Source: Opitutia bacterium
GTDB taxonomy: Bacteria > Verrucomicrobiota > Verrucomicrobiia > Opitutales > Opitutaceae
Reading direction: 5' to 3'
Assembly (NCBI GenBank): GCA_947461205.1
Contig: CANHJG010000019.1
Span: forward strand, 1 to 52,939
Length of the DNA: 52,939 nucleotides
In this document: positions 7,610-14,528 of the stretch, in pieces
Layout of the letters: each line of letters begins with the position of its first letter
Position numbering within the stretch: position 1 is the stretch's first letter
Position numbers and translations under genes: made by a program
The notes under the pieces: generated by a model
Told to the model about the DNA's origin: nothing
Databases searched by the model: none
What the model saw: the letters and a program-made list of their open reading frames with translations, nothing else

Positions 7610-9250
7610 ATGCCTGAGTATCCGAGTCCGGCGCCCCATCCGAAAAACGGGGCCTTGGACCTTGGTCAGGGTTCCGGAGACAAGCCCCTCCTGGAAGCCC
7701 GGGGCCTGACCAAACAATTCCCCGGCGTGACCGCCCTGCGGGGCGTCGCCTTCGACCTGCGCCCCGGCGAGATCCACGCCCTCTGCGGCGAAAACGGCGC
7801 GGGCAAGTCGACCCTCATCAAACTCCTCGCCGGCATCCACCCGCACGGCTCCTACACGGGAGAACTCCGCGTCGACGACCGCGCCGTCGCCTTCCGCTCC
7901 ATCCGCGACGCCGAGGGCGCGGGCATCGCCGTCATCACCCAGGAATTTGCGCTCATCGAGGAACTCAGCGTCGCCGAAAATATTTTCCTCGGCCGCGCCC
8001 CGCGCTGCGGCCCGGGCGGCCTCCGCGTCGACTGGCTCGAAATGCACCGCCTTGCCGCCGTGCTCCTCGCCGACTTCGGCCTCGCGCTTGCCCCCGAAAC
8101 CCCCGTGCGCGAGCTCGGTATCGGCCAAAAGCAACTCGTCGAAATCATCCGCGCGATCGATAAAAAATCCCGCGTCCTCGTCCTCGACGAACCCACGGCC
8201 GCGCTCACCGGGCAGGAAGTCGCCGTCCTCCTCGAGCACCTGCGCCGCCTGCGCACGCAGGGCACGGCCTGCGTCTACATTTCGCATAAACTCGACGAGG
8301 TCTTCGCTCTCGCCGACCGCATCACCGTCCTGCGCGACGGCGCCAGTATCGCCACCCTCGTGAGGCACGCCACCACGATCCCGGCCGTCATCAACCACAT
8401 GGTCGGCCGCGCGCTCTCCGATCTCTTTCCTCGCCGCACCGCCGCCCCGCGCCTCGAGATTCCGCTCTCCGTGCGAGCCCTGTCCGTCGCCGCCACGCAA
8501 CACACCCCGCCGTTTCTGCGCGACATCTCCTTCGATCTCCACGCCGGCGAAGTCCTCGGCTTCGGCGGCCTGATGGGCGCCGGTCGCACCGAACTCCTCC
8601 TGCACCTCTTCGGCGCCTGGGGCCACCGCGTGTCCGGCGCCGTGACGCTGCGCGGCCAACCCTTCGCCTCGCCCACGCCCCGCGACGCCATCGCCCGTGG
8701 CCTCGTGCTCGTCAGCGAAGATCGCAAACGCTACGGCCTGATCCTCGCCCAGTCGATCGGCTTCAATCTCTCGCTCTCCAGCCTCGCCCGCTTCACCCGC
8801 GCCGGCGCGCGCGTCGACGCGTCCGCCGAACACCTCGGCAACCGGCACTTCTTCACCTCCCTGCGCATCAAAGCGCCCGACCAGTACGCCCGCGTGGGCG
8901 GCCTGTCCGGCGGTAACCAGCAAAAAGTGGTCCTCGGCAAAGCGCTCATGACCGGACCCACCGTCGTCCTGCTGGACGAGCCCACCCGCGGCATCGATGT
9001 CGGCGCAAAACTCGAAGTCTACGAACTGATCAACCGCCTCACCGCCGAGGGCAAGGCCGTGATCCTCGTCTCAAGCGAACTCCCCGAGCTGATGGGCATG
9101 AGCGACCGCATTCTCATGCTGGCCGGGGGCCGGATCGGCGGCGAGTTCGCCCGCGCCGATTTCGCTCAGGAAAAACTCCTCGCCGCCGCGCTGGGCCGCC
9201 GCGCCGCGGGCGCGCCGAATGACCAAGGCCCAAGGACCCATGCCCCATGA
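7610..9250 (+). CDS. xylG: D-xylose-type ABC transporter ATP-binding protein (two NBDs)
   Basis: This 546-residue ATPase powers the sugar importer. The first NBD has Walker A GENGAGKST (60-68), a signature ELGIGQKQLVEI and Walker B LVLDEPTAALT (about 188). The second NBD has a degenerate P-loop (GLMGAGRTE), the signature LSGGNQQK (about 432) and Walker B VVLLDEPTRGID (about 452), as is usual for XylG/RbsA/MglA proteins. Two oddities: the first ~25 residues look unrelated to the family and include a CCTTGG-type repeat (7653-7667), and the C-terminal tail (NDQGPRTHAP) is encoded by another copy (9223-9238). Its TGA overlaps the ATG of the next small gene (ATGA). Confidence 0.93.
   Translation: MPEYPSPAPHPKNGALDLGQGSGDKPLLEARGLTKQFPGVTALRGVAFDLRPGEIHALCGENGAGKSTLIKLLAGIHPHGSYTGELRVDDRAVAFRSIRDAEGAGIAVITQEFALIEELSVAENIFLGRAPRCGPGGLRVDWLEMHRLAAVLLADFGLALAPETPVRELGIGQKQLVEIIRAIDKKSRVLVLDEPTAALTGQEVAVLLEHLRRLRTQGTACVYISHKLDEVFALADRITVLRDGASIATLVRHATTIPAVINHMVGRALSDLFPRRTAAPRLEIPLSVRALSVAATQHTPPFLRDISFDLHAGEVLGFGGLMGAGRTELLLHLFGAWGHRVSGAVTLRGQPFASPTPRDAIARGLVLVSEDRKRYGLILAQSIGFNLSLSSLARFTRAGARVDASAEHLGNRHFFTSLRIKAPDQYARVGGLSGGNQQKVVLGKALMTGPTVVLLDEPTRGIDVGAKLEVYELINRLTAEGKAVILVSSELPELMGMSDRILMLAGGRIGGEFARADFAQEKLLAAALGRRAAGAPNDQGPRTHAP
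7653..7667 (+). repeat. CCTTGG-type repeat near the xylG 5' end
   Basis: CCTTGGACCTTGGTC resembles the repeat copies that flank the four-helix-bundle gene at 9223-9238 (opposite orientation) and 9642-9674 (same orientation). It lies inside the non-conserved N-terminal extension of XylG. Confidence 0.6.
9223..9238 (-). repeat. Left arm of inverted CCTTGG repeat
   Basis: CCAAGGCCCAAGGACC is the exact reverse complement of 9648-9663. It encodes part of the odd XylG C-terminal tail and sits 9 bases before the start of the four-helix-bundle gene. Confidence 0.85.
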
Positions 9251-9627
9251 AAAACGTCCACTACGACCGGGAGGAACGAACCGCGATTTTCGGCGAGGTC
9301 GTGATCGAGTTCTGTCTTTCGCTGCCCGCCAACGCCGTGAATGCGCCGATCAACAACCAACGTGTCCGGGCCGCCACGAGCATCGGGGCGAACGACGGCG
9401 AAGCCGATGAAGCGGAATCCAAACGCGACTTCCGCCCCAAAATCGCGATCTGCCGCAAGGAGGCCAAGGAAACCAAATACTGGCTCCGGATGATCGCGAA
9501 GGCGGCACCCGCTCAGAAATCTCCCGCCCGCACGCTCTGGCGCGAAGCCAAAGAACGGCACCTCATCTTTTGCGCCGCCATCCGCACGACCGATCAAAAC
9601 CTCCGCAAAAAACGAGCGACCCCATGA
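9247..9627 (+). CDS. Four-helix-bundle protein (23S rRNA intervening-sequence protein family)
   Basis: This 126-residue protein carries the signature of the IVS/Avd-like four-helix-bundle family: RAATSIGANDGEADEAESK followed by RDFRPKIAICRKEAKETKYW, then LWREAKERHLIF. Relatives were first noticed inside 23S rRNA intervening sequences; structural cousins are the Avd accessory proteins of diversity-generating retroelements. The usual biochemical role is unknown. No reverse transcriptase or variable repeat is visible here. It overlaps the xylG stop by 4 bases and sits between xylG and xylH, where it has no obvious link to sugar transport. A perfect 16-bp inverted repeat brackets it, so it looks like an inserted cassette. 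The reading frame is intact; a Tyr usually found after SIGAN is Asp here. Confidence 0.85.
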   Translation: MKNVHYDREERTAIFGEVVIEFCLSLPANAVNAPINNQRVRAATSIGANDGEADEAESKRDFRPKIAICRKEAKETKYWLRMIAKAAPAQKSPARTLWREAKERHLIFCAAIRTTDQNLRKKRATP

Positions 9628-9641
9628 CAGCCCATCCGCTA

Positions 9642-9674
9642 CCCCTTGGTCCTTGGGCCTTGGCCCTTGGTCCT
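9642..9674 (+). repeat. Right arm of inverted CCTTGG repeat
   Basis: This tract is built of four CCTTGG units separated by 1-2 bases, and 9648-9663 (GGTCCTTGGGCCTTGG) is the perfect complement of the left arm. It ends about 15 bases before the xylH start. Confidence 0.85.
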
Positions 9675-9688
9675 TCCTTCCCCGCCCC

Positions 9689-10813
9689 ATGACCTCCCGC
9701 CCGGCGCCCCAACTCGTCGCCCTCCCCCTCGCCCTCCTCGCCATTGCCGTGTTCTTCGCGGTAAAGGAGCCCGCCTTCCTCGGCCCGCGCAACCTCACCC
9801 AACTCATCGTCGAGTTCTCCATCGTTGGTACGCTCGCGCTGGGGATGTTCATGATCCTTCTGACCGGTCAAATCGACTTGTCCGTCGGCAGCGGCGTCGG
9901 GCTCGTCGGCGGCATCGCCGCCGTGCTCGTCTTCCAACAGGGCTGGCCCGCCCCGCTCGCGATGCTCGCCGCCTTCGGCGCCGCCCTCGTGCTCTGGTTG
10001 TTCATGGGCACGCTCATCGTCCAGCAGCGCATCCCGTCGTTCATCATTACGCTCGGCGGCCTGCTCATCTTCAAAGGACTCTTCTGGCTCGTCATCCAGA
10101 ACTCGACCATCCCCGTCTCCCGCGGCGACCAGGATAATCTCTACTCGCTGCTCACGACGTATTACCTCCCGTCGCACGTCGGCCTCGCCCTCGCCGCCGC
10201 CGTCGCCGCCACCTTGGCCGCCCTCGCGTATTTTTCCCGCTCGGCCCGGATCGCGCACGAACGGCCCGTGCCTCCGGCCGCCCGCGTCATCGCGCAATGG
10301 CTCGGCACCACCGCCGCCGTCGTCGGCCTCGTCGTCGTCTTCAATCATTTCCGTGGCGTACCGCTCTCGCTCCTTGTCCTCTCCGCCACCGCCGGCACCG
10401 TGTATTTTTTAACCCAACACACGCCCTTCGGCCGCTACCTCTATGCCATCGGCGGCAACGAGGAGGCCGCCGTCCTCTCGGGGATTGCCGTCCCCCGCGT
10501 GCTCATCGGCGCCTATGTGCTCATGGGCGTGAGCGTCGCCCTCACCGGCTTCATGACCACCGCCTACTCCGGCTCGTCGACCACCACCGTCGGCGACCTC
10601 ATGGAACTCGACGCCATCGCGGCGTGCGTCATCGGCGGCACCGCCCTGAAAGGCGGTCGCGGCACGGTCTGGGGCGTGATCTTCGGCGCCCTCATCATGA
10701 CCGCCCTGCTCAACGGCATGACCCTCCTCGCCGTCTCACCCGAGGCCAAATTCATCGCGCGCGGCCTGGTCCTCACGCTGGCCGTGTGGCTGGATGTGAG
10801 ACTCGGGCGGTAG
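9689..10813 (+). CDS. xylH: D-xylose-type ABC transporter permease
   Basis: This 374-residue inner-membrane permease belongs to the BPD_transp_2 family that pairs with XylF and XylG. About ten hydrophobic segments are visible. Family motifs include MILLTGQIDLSVGSGVGLVG near the N-terminus, TPFGRYLYAIGGNEEAA in the cytoplasmic coupling region, and ELDAIAACVIGGTALKGGRG near the C-terminus. A central loop rich in Ala/Arg (around residues 165-205) is typical of XylH versus shorter RbsC. I chose the ATG at 9689 (MTSRPAPQL); the frame is open to 9653, but that part is repeat sequence. It converges on dnaJ with only 23 bases between stops. Confidence 0.93.
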   Translation: MTSRPAPQLVALPLALLAIAVFFAVKEPAFLGPRNLTQLIVEFSIVGTLALGMFMILLTGQIDLSVGSGVGLVGGIAAVLVFQQGWPAPLAMLAAFGAALVLWLFMGTLIVQQRIPSFIITLGGLLIFKGLFWLVIQNSTIPVSRGDQDNLYSLLTTYYLPSHVGLALAAAVAATLAALAYFSRSARIAHERPVPPAARVIAQWLGTTAAVVGLVVVFNHFRGVPLSLLVLSATAGTVYFLTQHTPFGRYLYAIGGNEEAAVLSGIAVPRVLIGAYVLMGVSVALTGFMTTAYSGSSTTTVGDLMELDAIAACVIGGTALKGGRGTVWGVIFGALIMTALLNGMTLLAVSPEAKFIARGLVLTLAVWLDVRLGR

Positions 10814-10836
10814 ACTTCCGCCCCCGTCCCCTCCGC

Positions 10837-11997
10837 TCAGAAAAACTTCTTCGCCTTCTCGAAAAAGCTCTTCGAGGTCGGTTCGGCCGCATCGCCGCTC
10901 ACGCGCGCGAATTCCTCGAGGATTTTCCGCTGTTCGGCCGTGAGCGTCTGCGGCACCTCAACCTGCACGCGCACGAGTTGGTCACCCTGCTTTCCGCCGC
11001 GCAGACTCGGCATGCCCTTTTCGCGCAACCGGAACGTCGTGCCGCTCTGAGTGCCCGCCGGAATCTTGAGCGAGCCCTTGCCGAACAACGTCGGCACCTC
11101 GATCGGCCCACCCAGCGTCGCGAGGGTAAACTTGATCGGAATCTCGCAGAACAGGTCCTCGCCCTGGCGCTCGAAGAGCTCGTGCTCTTTCACGGACAGC
11201 ACGATGTAGAGATCGCCCGCGCTGCCGCCGGCCATCCCCGCCTCGCCGTTGCCCGTCGAGCGCAGCCGCGAGCCGGTATCGACGCCCGCCGGAATGCGCA
11301 CGTTGAGTTTCGTGCTCTTCGCGACGCGCCCGTCGCCCCGGCACGCCGTGCACGGTTTCTCGACCTTGGTCCCCGCGCCCGCACAGGTCGGACACGTCTG
11401 CGTGAACGTGATGATCCCGCCCGAGCGGCGGATCTGTCCCGCGCCGCGGCAGGTCGGGCACGTCACCCGCCGCGAGCCGGGCTCCGCGCCGGCGCCGTCG
11501 CACCGCTCGCACGCCATGTTCTTCCGGAAGGAAATTTCCTTTTCGATGCCGCGCGCCGCCTCTTCGAGCGTGATCTCCAGATCGTAACGCAGGTCCGCGC
11601 CGTCGCGGCCGCCATCGCGCCCGCCGCCGCCGCCGCCGAACATCTCTTCGAAAATCCCGCCGCCCCCGCCGCCGCCCCCGCCCTGCTGGCCGAAGACCTC
11701 GCGGAAAATGTCGAACGGGTCGTGAAACCCACCGCCCCCGCCGCCGGGTCCCCGAGGCGCGCCGGCACTGCCGTCGAACGCCGCCGAACCATACCGGTCG
11801 TAGGCCGCCCGCTTGTCTGTGTCGCTCAGCACCTCGTAGGCATGGGAAACCTTCTTGAACATTTCCTCCGCCTCCTTGTTGCCGGGATTCTTGTCCGGGT
11901 GAAATTGCACGGCCTTCTTGCGGTAGGCCTTTTTCATTTCGTCCGCCGTCGCACTTTTTCCAACGCCGAGCAGCTCGTAGTAATCTTCTTTCGCCAT
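10837..11997 (-). CDS. dnaJ: Chaperone DnaJ
   Basis: This type I DnaJ (386 residues) stimulates DnaK ATPase and binds unfolded proteins. The J domain (1-70) has HPD at 33-35. A Gly/Phe-rich segment follows (about 75-130, with long Gly runs). The zinc domain has four CxxCxGxG-type repeats: [24 protein letters not shown] and CTACRGDG, the last ending in DG. The C-terminal substrate domains include [14 protein letters not shown] and [19 protein letters not shown]. It follows grpE by 17 bases, so they form a heat-shock pair; dnaK is not in the window. Confidence 0.97.
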   Translation of the reverse strand: MAKEDYYELLGVGKSATADEMKKAYRKKAVQFHPDKNPGNKEAEEMFKKVSHAYEVLSDTDKRAAYDRYGSAAFDGSAGAPRGPGGGGGGFHDPFDIFREVFGQQGGGGGGGGGIFEEMFGGGGGGRDGGRDGADLRYDLEITLEEAARGIEKEISFRKNMACERCDGAGAEPGSRRVTCPTCRGAGQIRRSGGIITFTQTCPTCAGAGTKVEKPCTACRGDGRVAKSTKLNVRIPAGVDTGSRLRSTGNGEAGMAGGSAGDLYIVLSVKEHELFERQGEDLFCEIPIKFTLATLGGPIEVPTLFGKGSLKIPAGTQSGTTFRLREKGMPSLRGGKQGDQLVRVQVEVPQTLTAEQRKILEEFARVSGDAAEPTSKSFFEKAKKFF

Positions 11998-12014
11998 GAT
12001 GAGTCAGTCCCGAT

Positions 12015-12590
12015 TTAAGAGTTTTTCGCGGGACCGGCCGACACGATGACCGACGCGGGCCGCAGCAAACGGCCGTTGAGGGTGAAGCCCGTGCGCACGA
12101 CCGTGAGCACGTTGCCCTCGGGCACTTCGGCACTCGGCTGCGCGGAAATCGACTCGTGGAGATTGGCGTCGAACGGCAGTCCAGCCGGACTGATTTCCTT
12201 GATCCCGTGCGAGGTGAGCGCCGACTTCAGCTGCGACAACACCATGTCGACACCGCCCGCGAGCGACTTCGCATCGGCGCCCGGCTGCTTCGCGGCCGTC
12301 ACGGCCAGCCCGAGATTATCCAGCACCGGCAACAGGTCTTCCAGCACCCGCGACGTGGCAAAAAGCCGCAGTTCCTCTTTCTCGCGCACCGTGCGGCGCC
12401 GGAAATTCTCCAGGTCAGCCACCGACCGCACATAACGGTCGAGGTTGGCCGCGGCCTCCTGCTTGGCGGCGGCCAGGTGTGCAGCCGATTCGGCGGACGC
12501 CGCCGCCTCGGATGCGGGCACGGCAGGATGGTTCGCCGCTTCGGCGCTGGCAGTGGTGTTCAATGGTTCGGTGGTTTCGGGCTCAGGCAT
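12015..12590 (-). CDS. grpE: Nucleotide exchange factor GrpE
   Basis: GrpE releases ADP from DnaK. This 191-residue protein has an Ala/Glu-rich N-terminal tail, a long helix (AAANLDRYVRSVADLENFRRR) and the family core LRLFATSRVLEDLLPVLDNLG. The beta domain toward the C-terminus includes GIKEISPAGLPFDANLHESI and ends with RLLRPASVIVSAGP. It is followed directly by dnaJ and preceded, 23 bases away, by an AsmA-like gene, all on the minus strand. Confidence 0.95.
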   Translation of the reverse strand: MPEPETTEPLNTTASAEAANHPAVPASEAAASAESAAHLAAAKQEAAANLDRYVRSVADLENFRRRTVREKEELRLFATSRVLEDLLPVLDNLGLAVTAAKQPGADAKSLAGGVDMVLSQLKSALTSHGIKEISPAGLPFDANLHESISAQPSAEVPEGNVLTVVRTGFTLNGRLLRPASVIVSAGPAKNS

Positions 12591-12613
12591 GGTGCAAAAG
12601 AAAGCGCACTCAA

Positions 12614-13450
12614 CTACGGCTTTCGGCTTTCTTCAAGTTTCTCCCGCAGCCCCTGGAAAAGCTCGGTCGCCGTCTCCCCGGCTTCCTTGAGTAATTCCGT
12701 GCCGCGCGCCGACGCCCCGAGGAGGGCCGCCCCGAGCGCCCGGCCGAAATCCCCCGGCAGCCCTCGGCCCAAGGCGGGCGCGAGATTCGCTGCGGCGAGC
12801 CGGCGCAACACCTCCGGCACCAGCAGCTGCTGGGCGTCCGTGATGTTTTCGTAATGCTGGTCGAGCCCCAGGGGGAACGTCTCCACCACCGGCTTCGTCC
12901 CCGTGTAGTCGGCGACCACCCACTGGTCGAAGCGCAGCGCCAGGCGGCGGATGAGAAACGTGCGCGCCGGCGGCGCGGAAGCGGCGGGCACCGGCGGGAT
13001 CGCCGCCGCCCCCGGCGGGTCGGAGAGATTTTGCCGAAACACCTCGGCATTCGACCGGCCGTCGGCCCGGCGGACCCAGGTCACCCGCCGGACATCCACC
13101 GTGAGATTTTCGACCACGAACCGGTGGGAAAACAGGGACCACACGTCGGCCTCGCCCGAGAACTCCCGCAGCTCCACGAAATCGCTCACGGGAAACGACG
13201 CCGGGTTGCGGAGCACCAGGCCGCGCACGGCGAGCTTCCCGGTAAATACGTTGCACGAGAGGCTCGCCACGCTCACCGCAAAGCCCGTGCGCGCGCGAAT
13301 CTGCTCCGCCACTCCGACCGGCAGAAACAGCATCCACGCCAGCGCCGCCGCCGCCCCGAGCATCACCAGCACGACCATCAGCCGCAGCAGGCAACCGCCG
13401 CGGTCATGCCCGCCACCACCACCGCCCGGCCGTTGCCCACCCCGCCTCAT
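12614..13450 (-). CDS. AsmA-like membrane-anchored protein of unknown role
   Basis: This 278-residue protein has a Gly/Arg-rich cytoplasmic tail (1-20) and one membrane segment (about 22-46, LMVVLVMLGAAAALAWMLF). It then reads VAEQIRARTGFAVSVASLSCNVFTG, followed by GKLAVRGLVLRNPASFP. This pattern (an anchor, then short beta repeats with 'L.V.G..L.NP') is like the N-terminal part of AsmA/YdbH-type envelope proteins. The C-terminus is helical and charged (LLKEAGETATELFQGLREKL). Its ATG overlaps the manA stop (ATGA), so the two are coupled. The family call is tentative. Confidence 0.65.
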   Translation of the reverse strand: MRRGGQRPGGGGGGHDRGGCLLRLMVVLVMLGAAAALAWMLFLPVGVAEQIRARTGFAVSVASLSCNVFTGKLAVRGLVLRNPASFPVSDFVELREFSGEADVWSLFSHRFVVENLTVDVRRVTWVRRADGRSNAEVFRQNLSDPPGAAAIPPVPAASAPPARTFLIRRLALRFDQWVVADYTGTKPVVETFPLGLDQHYENITDAQQLLVPEVLRRLAAANLAPALGRGLPGDFGRALGAALLGASARGTELLKEAGETATELFQGLREKLEESRKP

Positions 13451-14427
13451 CCGGCAAAATTTTCGGTGAGGAGCAAAATCGTCGTCGTCTCCGCACTGAA
13501 CGTGAACGCCCCCGCATACGGCAGCAGCACATTTTCACCGCGGCCAAGCTTCTGGCCAAACGGCGCCCGGCTGGCCGGGCCGTTTTCCGGGCCGACGCGC
13601 ACCGTGCCGCTCACCACACTCAGCAACCGCGGCTGCTCGCCCGCGCGCAAATGCACCCGTTCCCCCGCCCCCAGCACCACCCGGCGAATGCTGAATTCGG
13701 CACAGTCCGCGATCGTCCCCGACGTCGGCGCCGCGCGCACCGGGACCGGCTCAAAATCGTTCCAATCGATCGACCGCAGCGATTGCGCGACGTGCAGCGG
13801 CCGCGGCACCCCGTCAAGACCGACGCGGCCCCAGTCGTAAACTCGGTAGGTCGTGTCGGAATTCTGCTGGATTTCCAAAATCAGATTCCCGCCGTCGATC
13901 GCGTGGACCTGCCCACTGTGCACTAAGATGGAATCGCCCGCCGCCACCGGGAAACGGTGGACACACTGCTCGACCGAGTGGTCGGCGAGGGCGCGTTCGA
14001 ATTGCCCGCGCGTCATGCCGCGCTTCAGACCGACGATGAGGTGCGAATCCGGCGCCGTTTGCGCAATGTACCAGTTCTCCGTCTTCGGCTCGCCCTGCAA
14101 TTCCCCCGCCACGGCGGCGGGCGGATGGACCTGCAGGCTCAACCGCTCGCGACAATCGAGCCATTTGACCAGAAGGGGGAACGGCTTCCCCTGCGTCCAT
14201 TTCGGCCCCATCACGTCCGCGCTCTGGCAGGCGAGCACGCGGCTCAAGGACTGACCGTGGAACACGCCCCCCACGACGATCGATTGGGCTTCGGGCCGGT
14301 CGACAATTTCCCAGCTTTCGCCGATGGGCGCCGCGGCCGGCAAGGTGCGGCCAAAGGCGGATTCGAGGCCGCGACCGCCCCAGACACGTTCCTGATAAAG
14401 GGGAGCAAAACGGACGAGGTCACGCAT
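13447..14427 (-). CDS. manA: Class I mannose-6-phosphate isomerase
   Basis: This enzyme interconverts mannose 6-phosphate and fructose 6-phosphate. The 326-residue length fits the short class I (PMI) form. Metal ligands are expected in LSLQVHPPAA (Gln and His), GEPKTENWYI (Glu) and HSGQVHAIDGG (His). The N-terminal YQERVWGGRGLESAFG is the family opening, and IGESWEIVDRPEAQS follows. It could feed GDP-mannose for surface glycans or mannose catabolism. It begins a minus-strand run of manA, AsmA-like, grpE and dnaJ, diverging from ftsK across a 101-bp gap in which I found no convincing promoter pair. Confidence 0.93.
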   Translation of the reverse strand: MRDLVRFAPLYQERVWGGRGLESAFGRTLPAAAPIGESWEIVDRPEAQSIVVGGVFHGQSLSRVLACQSADVMGPKWTQGKPFPLLVKWLDCRERLSLQVHPPAAVAGELQGEPKTENWYIAQTAPDSHLIVGLKRGMTRGQFERALADHSVEQCVHRFPVAAGDSILVHSGQVHAIDGGNLILEIQQNSDTTYRVYDWGRVGLDGVPRPLHVAQSLRSIDWNDFEPVPVRAAPTSGTIADCAEFSIRRVVLGAGERVHLRAGEQPRLLSVVSGTVRVGPENGPASRAPFGQKLGRGENVLLPYAGAFTFSAETTTILLLTENFAG

Positions 14428-14528
14428 AAGTGTTTTGACGAGTTTTTTGTGAAAAAATCTGCGGGGGGTTTACATTTGACCGGCCCTCTTGTTACCCTGC
14501 TCTCGCAACCCACTGCCGGCTCACACAA

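Noticed and set aside
14428-14528. Possible promoter between manA and ftsK (TTTACA or TTGACC)
   Set aside because: No -10 hexamer at a good spacing could be matched, so the site is not supported.
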